DNA of 64,000 nucleotides from Sarcocystis neurona (GCA_000727475.1 KL647293.1:969216-1033215); one strand, 5' to 3'. Positions 1 to 15,300 are shown, counted from the stretch's first letter. The notes: generated from the sequence alone by a model not told the origin. Numbers and translations: made by a program.

Positions 1-319
1 AGGCAGCCCCTCGGCAGCTGTGTCTGCTGGTGGGCTTCGCTGGAAGGCAGTGATCTCCGATGGAGCGGCACTGGGGAAGGTGAGGCGGTTCTACGAAGGA
101 GGATGATCGGGCACGTGGACGCTCGCTTGCTATTTCTTGCTCGGCCCAACGTCTCCCCCATCGCCCAAGAAGCGGGCGTACGTCTCTGTCGGCAGCTGAC
201 GGCGCCCTGAGACGTATGCATTGCCTGTATTCCGGTATCTCCGGGATAGACAGCCGCACAGCCGCCAGGAAGCTGTAATGATGCAGGAGCGCCTCACTTC
301 CAGGAGGGAGAACACCGCA
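1..319 (-). CDS. VPS13: VPS13 exon 6, truncated by the window edge
   Basis: Open to position 1 in one frame from an acceptor cttgcag| at 320. It reads LPPGSEALLHHYSF, then VRLSIPEIPEYRQCIRL, which resembles the PG..lpl / y...irl repeats of the VPS13 adaptor-binding (VAB/SHR-BD) region. A stronger-looking acceptor, tctcctcag|, lies at 357, but that frame stops at 130. It would therefore need an extra intron (a gtgagg donor exists near 298). The 319 start is an inference. Confidence 0.5.
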
Positions 320-3300
320 CTGCAAGGTGTACCTATTCGCTGATCCGACAGGAGCGTCTGAGGAGAAAAGTTCACGCCCTACGCTCCAAATTTTGGGCGC
401 AGACCGCAACACCGTCTTGTACGTCAGCACGTGGCAACTGCTGTTGCGCAGCCAGCAAGCGTCCTGCACCAACCGAAGGCGAAAGCCACATCTGGTCAGT
501 GACGTACCGCAAAGTAAAGAATCACTCATCCGAACACAGGCGTCGAAACTCAACTGCTCGATTCACACACCCACTTACGCACACGTCACAGGGAGCCGAG
601 GCACGTGAGCACCAATATACAAAGGGTCAATCGTTCATCTTCGGCAACGCTACTAGCAACGTTTTACTGACAGATATCCTTCTCTTTCTGCTTGCAGTCT
701 GTGGCGCAAGCTCACCTCCCGGTAGGACGGCTGCATATACTGCGGAAGTTGCCTGACGTCGTAGCACATCATGAGCACAGGCATCATCGCTGTGCAGCTG
801 TGCTGTCGTGCACTTCTGGCCGCTAAGCTGCGGTCTTCGGTTTCAGGTGTACAGTCACCACTCGACGCGCCTCGCTCCCGCTTTAGCTCGCATTCAGAAT
901 TAGTAATAAATTCACCGCTGCGTCGACGACGCTGTTGCACGAACTCCCTTTCCCCCTCATCTATCCTCCTATCGACTCCATAGAGACGATCTGCCATGCT
1001 CAAGTTGCACCTGTCGGCGGCAGGGCTTTTGGATCGACAGCGCGAAAGACCGCGCTCCACGCTTGGAGAGGACGGCGGGCCCCGTATGCACGCGGCTCCC
1101 GATACGTCCCCTCTACCGTCTCCCTTGCGAGAGCCGCTGCAGAGTCTCGCACTCTTCGATCCCCCCGGGCGCCACGAGCCGAAGCGTCCGACATTCCATG
1201 AGGTGGACTGGACAGCGGCATTCTCTGGAGTGGCCGGGGTGGTTCTATAATACTTGTGTTTAGGTCGCGGCGCAGCGGAAACAGCTGCAAAAACGTTTTC
1301 CGTCAGTTCCTCTGACTCCCTCCAAGAGGTATGCACGGCAAATGGGAAAAGGAACGGCTGTACGCTCAGAGGGAACCAACCTGAGTCAGTGCGCTTCTCC
1401 GTGGAAGTCGCCAAGTCGCACACAGCGGCATACAAAGAGTCACTGTCACCGCTGGAACGCAACCAGGCACCGGAAGCAGTTGAAGAAAGACTGAGTTCAT
1501 TCGCGCAGAAAAGCAGAAGTGGCAGCACGTCAGGCGAGACGTCCACACGAAGCGGGCCTTCGCAGGATACGACGCACAAGGGAGACGGAGACGCGAACGG
1601 TTGGGAGACGACGGAAAACGAGAACGGCGACAGCAGCGTCAGATACTGCGTCTGAACTGGAAATCCGCCACAGAACCTTCCAGACTCTTTCCTTCTGGAT
1701 GAGGAGGGTATGTCTGAACTGGCGTCCGCTAGCTGCGCAGATGCCTGCAAAAGAAAGGCGGCTCCACGAAGACAGAATTTACCCACAGTCACATTCAAAA
1801 TGGTGTTTCTTGCCTTGCACCATACCAACACTTATACGCACCACACTTACAGTTAAAAGCAAAACTAATTAGCACGCAGTCCCCGCTGGTCGCTTGTGAA
1901 CAACATGAAGCTCTTCTTCCGATCCCGCTACGGGAGAACAGGGACCCTCCTCTGGTGTGCACAAAGAGCAGCAGAAAATCGTCGCAAAACTATTACGTTT
2001 TATGGCAGAATCAATAGATGGGGAGACCCGGGACGGTGTTTCCACGCCGAACAGCACTACGCGTTTGCAACTTCTACATACACGCGCACGTATCTGCGGC
2101 GTAGTACCGCGCGTCACTATGGATGTGTAAAGAGGACCACCCAACGCACAAATGAAAGCGCCTACATCTCAAGCGCCAGGGTGGAGCGCTGTTATCTTGG
2201 AGTGACTGTTTGTGTTACCTGAAAGATGTCCAAAGTGGCGGTGACGTGCTGCAAGTTTCCAGCCGTTCTAACTATCTGGAAGGCCACGTAGGAGCAGCCT
2301 GTGTGGAAAAGTGGCATGCAGGAGGGCCACTGCGCTCCAGTAACTCCCAAGCCAGCGCAGGTGCACGACAACTTCCACGAAATCTTGTACGCCTCTAGTT
2401 CCTGCTGGTTAGAGGGCCACAGACTCCAGGCTGAGGACGTCTCTTCCGCCCTTTGCGATACCTGAACTCGTGTTGTCCTTTGGCTCTTCCCCATAATCTT
2501 ATTTCTAGCAGTCGCACCACAAATTCTTCGCCTGCTTTTATGCGCCATGAAAGAACTCGGCGCAGAGCCGAATAATTCGTGACCGACCCTCGATGAAACG
2601 GGTGGTGTGCCCACGAACGAAGCTGCGCTGCAGGCCTGACGGAGAGAAAGAAGCACGGCACGCTGCTCTCGCACCTCAGCGACGCCACGAAGGTACCTGT
2701 GCTGCTGTTCCAAGAAGGTATTCAGAAAATGGACATCCGCGCCGCAGAGCAGCAGCCGAAGACTTGAGAAGTGCACGTCCGCTCTGCACACGACCGCCAT
2801 TCCCTGCCGCATCCGTAGAACAGGACGCTGGTCACGCGGTGCTGCAGTGCCTCCTCCCGCTTTCCTCCAAGCGTCCCACGACGTCGTCACCCCTGTCGAG
2901 GTGGAGACCTCATCAGCTGCCGTTTGTGCTTCTTCGCAAGCGGAGGAGGAATGACTGTACAAATCGTCGTCGCTAGCAGCACGGCGGTGAGCGATCACCA
3001 ACTCCCCTGAATCTCCGCTCTCCGCTGGCTCATGTTCCCGTACGGTGAAAGAGATAGCAACTTCAAACGGTCTTTCGAAAAAAGGCCTTACGTTCAAGTC
3101 GAATTGTTCCACCACTCCGACCTGCTCCACAGCGTGGAAGTTCCAGTCTGTTTCCCACCTACACGGATTTGGAGCGTCCTGTTCGTGCTCTGTTTCCTCA
3201 CGAAGAAGGTCTGTGTGCGCAGCTGCTGCAGGCTTACCAGCACTTTTTGGCAAAGGAGACCACGTAGAAACACGGCTATCAGGAGTGTCTGGTTGCGCAC

Positions 3301-6300
3301 GCCCATGCGATTTGGTGTTTCCTCCCGTTGTCGTGCACCGTTGAAGATGATCCGCCCCGGCGTCGGGCTCGTCGACAAGCGTGTCCGCGCTACCAATGCT
3401 CCAGAAAGGCGACTCCACGGCAGTGGGGACCACCGTCCTAGGCATGTCGTTGCTGCTCCTGCTATTGCCGCTGCGGCTGCTTCCGGTGTCCTCCTCGTCA
3501 CCTTCAAGAATTGAAGAAAAACCCCAGTCGTCTCTACTGCGATGGTCTGTTGTTGTGCGCCAGGCGAAAGAATCACGGACGTTTCCACCGGTCAGCACCC
3601 TCTTTCTCCTCCTCTCTTCTGCCTCGTCCCCACCGGCGTCCTGCATCCTTTCCGCCTCTGAAACATTTTCTTGGTCCACTAGAAATGTCTCGCAGCCGTC
3701 GCGGTCTGAAGAGACATGCGACCCCAGGGCGGACGACAGAGGCCTCTCCACAGACTCCACTGACGCCGATTCAGAGCTATAGCAGAACTCGGATCGGGAG
3801 GGTTGGACCACGCGGATAACCTCATAAGGCTCGCTTAACGTCGCAGGCGGTGACCACAGTGAGTCACGCTGCAGAGCCCGGTGCTGCTGGGAGCGGTGCT
3901 CGTGGAGAAGCCTCGTAAGTAGTTGCAGTCGAGTCTGTTTCACAGCGGGCCAGCATATCACAGCAGCAATTACAGAAGAAGCGCTCAGGCGAGGAACGGA
4001 GCAGAGGTGAGCAGGAGACAGTAAATCCCAACTGCCGCTGCCGAGTCTGTCACCCGAGCTGGGCGCCACTTCTGCATGCCGCCCCCCCCTGCCGTAGTTA
4101 CTCGGGCGTGACGCAGTGGCTCTCGGCGACTGAGGAGGCACTGCACGAGACGGTTGTGACCGCCTGGTAGGCTCCTCGGTGCGTCTGCCGTACATCTTGT
4201 TCAATCGCGGTAGCTTACGCCAGCAGGATCGAACGCCTTTAGTACTGCGACATGTGTCCCCCTGCATTTCAGGGCGTAAACGAGCGGATGGTGGCGGTTC
4301 CTCTGAATAAATACTATTTTTCTTTGATACTGGTAGCCGTCGGTGTGCTACAGGAGAATATCCTTTCACCCGTAAGCGTCGGTTGCCTCCCAACTCCTTA
4401 GTTGAGAATCCATCGCGCGGGGCCTCGCGGGGTTGAGAGCCCGCGACGAAGTCGTGCTGCAGGCTTGGCTCTACACACGCCTTTTCTCGCCGAGAAAAAT
4501 GATCTCGCTTCCGTCCTCGCCCACGAACGACTGGGTCAGCGTCAGGATCCCCAACATTTACCACGGGGCTAAAGGGAGCCACAGAAAGGCTGCCGCCCTG
4601 CATCTGACACCGCGTGCATTCGAGATCAATCTTCAACGAGGCACAGGATGTTAAGAATGTATGCACCGTCCGTTCGGCGTCAATCAATGTTTTTGCAGCG
4701 TCAAAAACTTCACCCTTTCGTTCCCCTTCCCTGCCGTGGGAGGGTCTCTGGCGTGTCCACTGGACCGTCTCGCTACCGGCAACGAATGCTTGTTCACGTG
4801 TTGTTGCGACATGCTTTCCGAAGAGGTGAATCTCGCTTTGGTCGGCACGTTCTCTCTCAGGTTCGTCCTCGTCCCTCAAAGAAGCAGTGCTGTTCAAGGA
4901 TGAGCGAGTATTACGACAGGGGTCCTGAGAATAAGCTGTCTCGCCTCCTAGATCGGGGAAGTCAGAAGGAGGCGACGAAAAATAGCCATCAGGGGGCGAA
5001 ACGCACGCAGTTCGCCTTTGCAGTGGGTGTCCTACCCGCTCCGTCAGCGTCGAAGGCGAGGTTGGAGCAAAGCGCGTCTCCTGCAAAGGAAAGGATGTGC
5101 TTGAAACCGTCGGATCTTTAGAAGCCGGTGCGCAAATTAGAGACATTCGCAAACACAGTCGAGTGCTAAGCCCCAGAGCGCGACTCTGCTGCACACGAGG
5201 GCACGCCCAGCTGGGCGCCATGGCGTGCACGCACGGTGTCGCCTCATAGCATCCACGTGACTCTGCTGCCCGCGCCGTCCTCGTTGCCTCTAGTCTGTGC
5301 TTTGCCACCCTACTAGCTTTCTTGTGCGTCTCCCTGTCGAAGACCGCCGTGGGTTGGACAACCAGTGAACTTCGAGAAGACAGTGACACCTCCTGCCAGC
5401 TGCACGAGCTGTTGCTGTCTTGCCGCCCCGTAGGACGGCATTCTGTGTACGGTGGCGCCGTAATCGTCAGGGGATCGAAATACAAGGGAGGATAATCTGC
5501 GAGCCAGAGCGATAGGACAGGAATTCTAAAAATGATTAGAAAGCGACCGCACTCGTTGTCGAGATCTCCTGCCGGCTCTTTTTGCTCGTCGTAATTCGTC
5601 CTCAGAGGATCGCGGCTACTAGGGGCCTCCTGCAATGGTGCCCTCGTCGCCGTTGCAGCTCTGCAGGGACCACCAGACGCTGACACGAGTGACTCAGATT
5701 GAGAGGCTGGCCCCGCGGGTAATCTCGGCGGCGGTGACGAATGTCGGTGTCCCGTGAAACGCTCGGAACGCAACGGCTCGGAGACACGCAACGAAACTGG
5801 CGAGGCGTGCCGCTCGTGGGTGGCCAAGGAAAAGTGCGGGGCGACGAGGGCAGATTTGCCAGTATGTACAACAGACCCATCGGAGGGGGAAGTGGAAGAC
5901 GCGAAGCCTGGTCGCTTGTCGTCCATAGGACAGGGTCTTCCATTATCAGTAAGCTTTCGAGACAGCGTCCTCCACGGTGCGCCTGCTTCGTACGCGTCTG
6001 CTCGGAAGGACGGCTGTCTCTCCGTCTGATGTGGAAGCGCGATTTCAGATGGAATTCGCGACCGCTCTAAGCTCTCAGTGCACTCAGCTGTCTGCGGCTC
6101 CTTGCTCGCCGTTACATCCGTGACATTCTGAAATACACGAGCTGCTCTATTTGCACGTGGACTGCGTGCGCAGTATCGTTCAGACGCTGGCTGCTGGGTG
6201 GCTTGGCGATAGTCCTGTGTATGTTTCACCACTTGCTGATTTGTCGAGCCTTTGACCGTCGACCGTTGAGTGGAGGCGGGAAACGCCGACACGCCAAGTA

Positions 6301-9300
6301 CAACCGTTCTCCAGCGTGCTTTGCAACCTTCCAAACACCCCACCACCCGTTCCTGTAGTTCGTTCAGGGCATCGAGCAAAAACATAGGTACTACAAGCTG
6401 CAGTTCGGGTAGGGCGGCAATGAGACGAGCCCTCCTTCCGACGGTACGGCCACGCCGCTGCCTCTCTCCCTGGTCGGCAAGTGCACTGCAAGGCGGAAGT
6501 TCAAGATTGCTGCAACTTCTAAGTGAGCCCGCGTCCCTTCCATCCTCCACCGGCTGGTTATTCGGTTGCCGCTGACCCAGGAGAAACCGGCTCTGGCCGC
6601 TCATTTCCACGTCCGTGTCTTCAGGATGCGGGAGCGCGTCGTCCTCTTCACCGGCACTTTCTACGGTGTACGTAATGAAAAACGCGTCCGTCGAATTTGT
6701 TTTGTCCGAGGGCTGCTGTCCTCCTTGGCTATGACAGGAACAGATGACATCAGCTACTCTGGACGTTCTCCGCTGGAACAAAAAGGACTCTCTCGCACAC
6801 GTTTCCCGCTGCGTCTCTCGACGTTGTGGGTCGTGACGCCCTCTTCCGGCCAAAGGAGGTTTCCATCTTGACAACTGAGAGGGCATCTCAAAAGGGAGAG
6901 TAACCAACACCGCAGCTTCGTCTGCTGTGTAAGGCTTCTCTGAGCCGCGCAGTATCTCATATAAAACTATGATCTGTCTCTCTCTGATATTTTCACGGCA
7001 GGGAGCCACCGCAGTCTCTGACGTACGTGCCAACGACGTAGCGTCAACAACAATCCCTGACTCCCCAACCTGGACCGATTCTGAAGACGTTTGTCCCTCA
7101 TGGATGCGCGACTCTTCTTCAGTCGTCCCGGCCGTTCCTCTTCGCCTATGCGCACCAACATCCCTTTCTCCCGGACAACTAATGGTATTCTGTCCTCCTC
7201 TACCTCCCTGCTGACGTCGCCGCTCATCTGCCGTTTCGCCCACTCTACTCTGGAGCTCCTGTCTCCCAGCGAAAGCAGCCGCCGTTCGAAACAAGCCTTC
7301 CGGAGGCAATGGCCCCGTCAGTTTCCACGGTGAGGCGTATCTGCTGCTCGACATAGGAATCGCACCAGGGAGCTGCTGCTCACACGGTCTCAGCGGGAAA
7401 CCAGTTGCGTTAGCCGCCAGATCTGAGGTAGGCACCAGCACGGACAAACGTGGATAGGCCCCGCCCACCAGCAGCCGGGGATTGCCACACATCCCTCGGA
7501 GGCACGAGAGCACGGTGTCCCTGTATCCAACGAAAAGCTCTAGATGCGAGGAAGACATCAAAATGAACGTAGGGAACGTGGTATTTGCCTCCAAACAAGA
7601 ATACGCGTGTGCACTGGATACCAAACCATGAAGCTCATGCGCGCCTGTGTCCGTCTCGTACGGCGGCTGCGTAACACCAGTGGAACAAACACTGGAGTCT
7701 CGAGGGTGTCTGCTTTCCCGCCGTCGCCCAGATGTGCACGAAGAGCAAGGCAGCCCTTCGACGTTTCGAACCAGATACTCGGAGACGAACGGATTTATGA
7801 CTGGGGAACAGAATGAATTCTCAGCAGCGCCCCGTGTGCACGTTTCCTTGAACGAAAGAAAGTAAAGCGTCGGTCGTTCCAGCTTCACCTGCAAGTCGAA
7901 CGCAGGTGGTTGCGCCCACCAGTCCTTCAGTTGCTCCTGGATGCGCTTTCCTGATACCGATGAAATCGAGGCGCTCGTAGGCGCTGGAGAAATCCTGTCG
8001 TCTTTGGCAACATGTTTGCGCCTTCCCTTCAAGGTGGCCCACCCTAAGCCCAGCGCTCTACTGTCCACCTCTCTCTCTCTGAGTGCTTCGTTGTCTGTTT
8101 CCGATGTGACTGTGGGGTGAAGTGAAGTTTGCCCTCGCTCAGCTCTTTCCGCGCACCATGCATCAATCGCACTTTTTCTGGTGCCGGTTTGCAAACTTGA
8201 CTCTTTTATACCACCGTCAGTCCCACGGAAGGCGCATACGTTTGCTGGTTGTTTGTGGATTCGCCTTCGACGTGCATGGATGTCCGACCACGGACGCGCA
8301 GACTGCTTGCGATGCGAGTCGCAGGCCAGCAGCATTCGCGCATACTCCAGCGTTTCCTCTACGCAGGCAGCAAGGCAAGCTGAAAGCCATTCGACGGCTT
8401 TGACACAGAGAATTACTCTTACGCCGCTTCCTTTGTTCCCGTCTGATGACCTTTGGCCAACGCTACGCGTGCACCCTGTAGCAAGTGGTTTTTCGTAAGA
8501 TGTGGAGGACCTTCCACAGCTGCTTTTAATGGAAGGTGCGGATGCTGCGGGACAATTTCCAGGCGAAAGAAAATCTGGAAAAGAGACGAAGGATACACAA
8601 AGGCGCGGTCGGACGTTGTGACGCTTTTGTAGCTCCAGTGCGGCGGTGTAGTTCAGGAGCACTGACTCTTCTGAGTTCTGCGGGACGACCTGGTTATCTG
8701 CTCTGACAGCACGTACGCTGGGCGGCCCCGCCACCCACTCCGTTTTCCCCTGCTGCTGCGCAGGGAATCTAGGGAAGACGACATGCAGGCAGTCTCCTAG
8801 AAGTATCGGCAGTCTCCTGCGTGCAGTAGGGCTCACCGGCATCTGTTGTTGAGACGCCGTCGACGGCGCCATAGAACAGTTGTGCTGCTTGTCGTTCAGC
8901 GATATGTCCCCCGCAATTGGTGCCTTCGTATTGCCAGGATACAGATGCGCTCCCCCCTTTGGAGTGCATTTCGCATAGCACTCCTTACACACAGAAATCA
9001 CCAAACGAGATACCTGGAGGACTGCCGGGGCATCGGAGGAAGAATTACGGGAGGACTCACACGGGGAACCTGACGGTGGCGCCGACCTAAGAGGGCGCTG
9101 TAGATCCTGAGAAGTACACTCGAGAGTGCGCAAACGACGCACGCGTGCGCCTCCTCCACCTCCTCTGTCACTGTTCTCCGGTTGTTCTGCCGACGTCGTG
9201 CTCCCTGCGTACGAGCACGCGTTGTGCTTGGGGAGTAAATTCTCTTGCTGATGCCACTCCTGTTCATCCGCCGACAAACTAACGTTTCCCTTGTGTGGGT

Positions 9301-12300
9301 TGAGGGGTGATCTTTCGCGAGGCTGCGCCAGTGCAGCTTCACACCCACCGGAACAGTACCTGGCACGACTTGCGACACAGCGGAGGAAGGGATGTCCGCT
9401 GCCATACACAGAAGATTTCAACGCCACGCGGATGTTGCGTATCGAGATGCTTAAATCCATCGCACGGAGGGACTCGCTGTCACCTGCTCCGTCTGCTACG
9501 CATGCGCTATGGCCCCTTGCGGTCACCGCCCCGTTGCTGGTGTGCTGCTGCGACCGACTGACTTCTTTTGCCTCTCGGTCGTCACCAAGCGCAGGGGAGA
9601 TACGACCAGGGCATCCCCGTTTTTCTGTCTCAGTAGGTTCTGGCGCCGCTGCCTGACTCGATCCAGCCACTCCAGTCTCCGTGCTACTGAGCAAACGTGA
9701 TGCACGACGAGAAAGCGCCTGCAGCTCGCGAGACGTCTTATAGACGAAATACACTGCATCAGCGTTCCACAAAGGCACACAGACCACAGGTGGTAGCTTT
9801 CAAAGCACCACGTCGCCTCTGTTGTACATTGTACCGGCACGCCGGCCAGGTTTTGTCAAAATGTCGCATACCCGTATACTAATATTAAACCAGCCACCAC
9901 CGAGGTGGGATCGTCTTTCTTCTCTGCTGAAACTATCGAGGAACATGAACATGTTTGTGGAAGACAAGGTGCCACTACGAGCTACTACCGTTCTTCTAAT
10001 AACGCATGCAGGTGGTAGGCACACAGTAGGAGATTTAACGAGTTGTGTCGAAACGTAAGGTATGGAAGGCTCAGAGTGAAGGACCAGTACACAGAGGAGG
10101 CTACAACGCGCCAATATACTAGTGTGCATTTACAGAGCTACCTACATGATTACACGCACATACACAGGTGGGCAAAGATCTACTACTGGTGCGGGTGCGA
10201 CGCCCAGGACACACTGCTGTGAGAAGATCTGGTTCCGATCGGAAACAGTCGCGCCCCGTGTGACGTACTTGCACGCAGCAGGAGATCCACTCCAACAAGC
10301 AGGTATACATCCCTGATTCCCACAACAATTTTTGTGCTCGGTTGTTTAATGCGCCGTGCACAAGCGCTTCGCCAGACAACCTTTTCGCCTGCGTCCCGTC
10401 CTTCGAGTGCTCTCGCTGCTGAAGCGTGATACGATGAATCGTCACTTTTCACCGCGTTCCGAGCGACAGGTCTTCCCTCCTCCGTAGGCTGCGCAAACAA
10501 GCGCTGATTCGCGGCTATACTGCACGCCCTTTTTGCCGTTTGCTGGCCTGCTTCCTCATGCACGGTGTCGCAACCACCGGCCGCCACGGCATCAACGTTG
10601 CTCTCCACAGAAGACGTTTTTCCTTCGTGCTCCTGGTGAGCCTTCCACTTTTGTACACTCTTCGCTGCTACATCGTCGTTCAACACTGAAGGGACGAAGC
10701 AGGGTGCGTACGACGCTGGTGCGTCAATCGAAATCCACAAAGCCGGGGGCTTTGCTCGAGCTGTCAACGAGCAAAGGCTTCCGGAAACTGGAACTGCTTC
10801 GTCGCCGAGGCTTGCCACTGTTAAGAATTTCGAAGAATCTTTCGCTTCCGTAACACTCCTTCTGCGTTCAAGCATGTGCGTGCGTCGTGGCCTGCAATCC
10901 CATGAAGTTCTCTCCGCAGGAGCACACGTCCTTGTCAAAGACCCCCGCTGACGATTGGCAAAAGGCAGATCCCGCGGTACCTCAACAAAAAGTGCATTCA
11001 GTGTCCCCGTAAGGAACAGCAGCTCCTGCACTTGCCACGAATCCTGTGCGTTGAGAGCGGAAGTGGCCTTGTGGTTCGTTCTGCTCGATACTAACGTAGG
11101 GGGAACCCACCGGTCGTGCTGTCGCACCAGTGGTGAATGCGGCGCGCGCTGCCGATCTCGTTCGAGGCCCCTCTCAGTAGGCATGTCTTCACTTGGTGAA
11201 AACGCCTGTCGGTCCTCCGGGTCACTAACACGACACCACGCGTGTCTATGCCAGCCTTCCGTAGGCGGCGTTACTCTTGAAGTGTGGACACGAGACGAGA
11301 TAGTGGAGAACGGTTGCGTCACTCTCTGCTGTAAACGAGGCGAAAGAAACAGCGTGGACTCCCCTTCTACGCTGCCTACATCTGCGAGAGCCACGTTGGA
11401 AGCTTCGATTACGTTTTCACGCTCTGCACCGCAACGTTGTGGCTTCCGCGTACTTCGACTAAACGCGCTGCACCCGTCATCGAGATCTCTTCTGTTGTCG
11501 CTGTCACGCAGTACCAGCTCTGCATAGGAGTCTGTGTCGTCCATGTATGGGTGCGGGCTAGGAAGAGAGGCTTTAGATGTAAAACAACCTGCAGGGGAAG
11601 CCAGAGGTCCCACCCAAAGGCGTCCATCGGGATGCATGTAAACTACAGCTACAGGTCTTTGCGCGAAAGAGGTGAGAGGGTGACTCTCCGTTGGCCGACT
11701 ACGACTTGGCGGTGGGGACGGAAAAATGGCGCAAGAAAGCGGAGCAGCTGCGGGAATTTCAACATTGTGCAGGAGCCCCTCCAGTCTTTCTTCGTAGTCC
11801 CTACATTCTTTCGGCAGTCGTCCGCGAAGTAGAAGCGGCACCTTTCGCACATCCTCTGCCGTTGAGACACGGCCGCGCCTCGGTCGGTGAACGACTTTCT
11901 TGGAGGGAGACAGGTGCACACAAGGTGGTAGCGAACCGCTTGCTGCGTCTGCACTCCCCACAGGCCTCCGACGAACGCGACGCAAGCGGAGCGCTTGGGT
12001 ACACCAGATACGATCAAACACGAAAGATAAGAATACAGAAGTATTTCCAGCAGTTCCAGTCGCTGCGGAACGACTTGCTGATGGGACAGGACTAGAGGGC
12101 AGAGACTCGTTGGAGACGTCGCCTTCCGCGTCTTTCCACTCGTTAAAACAGTTGTACAATGTGAGATTGTCCCTGCAGTTGCGGCGGTACTTCTTCTGGG
12201 ACGCAGCGCTTTCAGAAACTGCACACACCATTGGCTTCTGATGTGTAATCCCATGATTCCTCTCTTTGCTTTGACGCCTTCGAGCACGACGGATACGTCT

Positions 12301-15300
12301 GTTGTCTTGTTGCTTCCGTGAAGCCCAGACATCCCTTCGTTGCTCACCTGAGAAGGCGCGCGCTTCCCTGTCAAATCCTTCCTGTAGAACGTTTAATCGA
12401 AAAGTTCTGCACGAGAACTCCAGGAACAGCCACCCGTCCGGGGTGCCAGAGTTCTCGGTGACACGGCGGCCATCTCTGTGAGCACCGCGTGAGGCAGGTT
12501 CAGAGCAGCTGCAGTCACGGCCTGCGCCAGAAATCTGCAGCTGCGAGTCACCCGACGAAGCTGGAGCGCAAGACGCCGCGGAGCAGCTGTACCGCGTAAC
12601 ATGCGAAGCGCCTTGATAGCCTGGCCTTCCATTATGTGTGCTTCCCCTCCACATCGTATCACCGCGTGCGCCCACACAAAACTGGCCAGCTACCCTGGAT
12701 GCTCTTTGTTTTGTACTCGTCGGGGACGGCATTTTACCGGCTTGCATCAGCGTGCCTCGTTGTTTTCTTGTACTGCCCCCCAGAGGCCCGGGTGCAGAGG
12801 AAGCCAGTAACACAGCACGCTGCAGTTGTTCTGCAAGTGTTACAACGCGTTGTACAGTGGCGCTGCAGACGGAAACGGTTACGTCTGCAACTCCAGCCTG
12901 CAGAGAAGCACTCCAACGTGGCCGGAGGGAGGAGTTGTGTGTGGAGCAAGTCCTCAATTCTGCAGAACCCATGTGCGCAGATGACTGCTTCTCGCATGGA
13001 ACAACTGATGAAGATAACCTGTCTGTTTGCTCCGGATACGAGAGGCGCGAGCTGTTTGTCCGGTCTTCCGCAGTGTCGATGACATGTTCCTGTGTGTAGT
13101 CCGCCGAAACGACTTCCTCTCGCCGCCTTGGCTGCGCAGGCCGCACTGACGCAGAAGGGCACAACATGTCCGTGACGGTTTCAGGAACCGTTCCCAGAAA
13201 AGCAGCCCCTGACGAGACATCAACAGCCTGATACCGTGGCATCGAACAGCATTTCTGTCCAAAAAAAGGGGGATCCCCTATTCTGCGGGAGGTTGATTCT
13301 TTCCCGGTGTTGGCGGGGCTGTGAGCCAAAGCGACGATGATTCTGTGAGGTTGTGTGGGTTCTCTGTGACCGTGCTTGCTGTGGAGGGCAGTTTCAGGAA
13401 CTGCTCCTCTGAGAAATCGGGGGCGCGAGCGGGAGCGGTGGATACGACTTTTCCTGGTAAATGCAGGCGTCCCACTGGTCTGTCCCCTTTGCTGCTCTTG
13501 TTCAGTGGCAGTGTCAGATACGTCTCTCGCCGGAATCGGCACGTCACTGTCTCCCTGTCGCGGAAACTCCGGAACATCTGAACTCACCGTTGCTGCCCGA
13601 GGTGTGTGCCACGCGTGTGTCAGTTGAGCTGCGCAGGGAGCATACGATGTCGCGGTGCGTGGCACAGAAAACGGCGTTGCTGCGCAGCGCAGCGATAAAG
13701 CTGGGCACGTTTCACGCTTGTCCGAGAAATCCACGTAAGAGGATATAGAGTTTCTTTCCGTAGGGACAACATGCACGCCCGTGCGCCGCCCTCGCTTTGT
13801 CTTGTCGTGAAGAGCACGGTAACTCCAGTATCCATAGCGCCATTGTTCATCACTATAGCCTAATGGTCTTTCAGTGATGAGTCGCACAACCTTCTTCAGC
13901 CACTGCTGCCACAAAGCTCCTGATTCAAGGCGGCGCAAAAATTCTTCAGCTTCAACTTCGCTTCCAACATGGCGTTGCGAGGGAGACGCCACCCGAAGCC
14001 GTGGTGAATCTTTCTTACTATGACCCGAGGTGCTAGCAAGTGCACGTGCGCCTGTGCAGAGATGCCTGGCAAGTGGTGCAGGCCTACGCCTTCGCCCTGA
14101 CGCAATTGTTGGCCCCTGCGGGCCACCTGCTGCGCATACCAACGTGCACTGCACTGGAGCGCTGCTCGTCCACACCATTGCCTGTGATACACACTTCCGG
14201 CGTTTCACGAAGGGCACGTCACCCGGCCCATATGGCGCTGCAGGTGACGCCCATCCTGGCACTGGCATTACCCTATCTTTCGATACGCCTCTAAAAAAGC
14301 TGCGTCGCTTCACGTGAGTTGAAATTGATTTCAGGCCTTGTCCAGATGGAACAAATAAGAGGTGCGGCGGAAGAGTCGCTGCGCAGTAGCAGAAACGCAC
14401 AGTCCTTAGCCTCTCGTGTGACACGTCACTCGCAGAGACTCCGCATATTCCCACCTTTCCTAGCAAAAAAGGGTCAGCGAGACCGCACAAAGCGATGCAG
14501 AGGTAGGTACGGACCAGTCGTTCACGCAGCTCTTGCCTTACCTAGTGTAACCAGAGGGGACTCCACGCACAAGAATTGCACTACAGCGTCGCTGTACAGC
14601 TCGACTCTACCTGCGCGAGTTTTTCAACACTGTGTGACAGTGTTACCGGTTCACCGCAGTACTGTCATACATGCCGACGCATTCTTTCTTCGGTAAAATA
14701 CGGGCGGGAGAAGCTTGGCTGCGCACAGCCGTACAAACACACTTGCATGAACGTAGTACTAATTTTGTTTCCTGGTTCAAATTCTACGTGTGACTGGGTA
14801 CGAAACGTTGCTAGAACAATCTGGGAGCACGGTGTCCACTGACGACAAACGGAGGCTACCAGAAGTTCCTTATACGACATGATTCTGCATCTCAAAAAGC
14901 TGCCGTCCTTCGTCGGAGCACCTACGAGATTCAAAAGGTCCACATGAAGGAAGGACAAAACGCGACGACGTTGGCACACCGTGTCTCTCAAGCCTGAGCT
15001 CACGTGCGGACATCGTCTCCTCCTGGCATTTGTTGTGGACGTGCTTGTCGCCCCGCTCGATTCCCACGTGTGGATACGGGAAACAGACGCCGTTGAACTG
15101 CAGCGGATATCCTAATAAGGGGATCGGCATTCTCCTAACTTCTACTTCGTTTCGTCTCATGTCAAGCTCTTCCAAGGAAAGTCGTGTCAGCTGTATCTCG
15201 CAGATAGGTATCGTCACAGTGGACATCATTTCCTCAACGGCTAACTGCCCTTTTCCGTCCCTCAAGGCGGTCAATTCCTCATCACACGACACAGCACTCG

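Noticed and set aside
130..375. Minus-strand frame of 81 codons at the left end
   Set aside because: It is the alternative frame of VPS13 exon 6 and stops at 130; the other frame stays open to the edge and reads like VPS13.
2593..3819. Several plus-strand frames opposite VPS13
   Set aside because: They lie antisense to a continuous coding exon and show no motif or splice signals.
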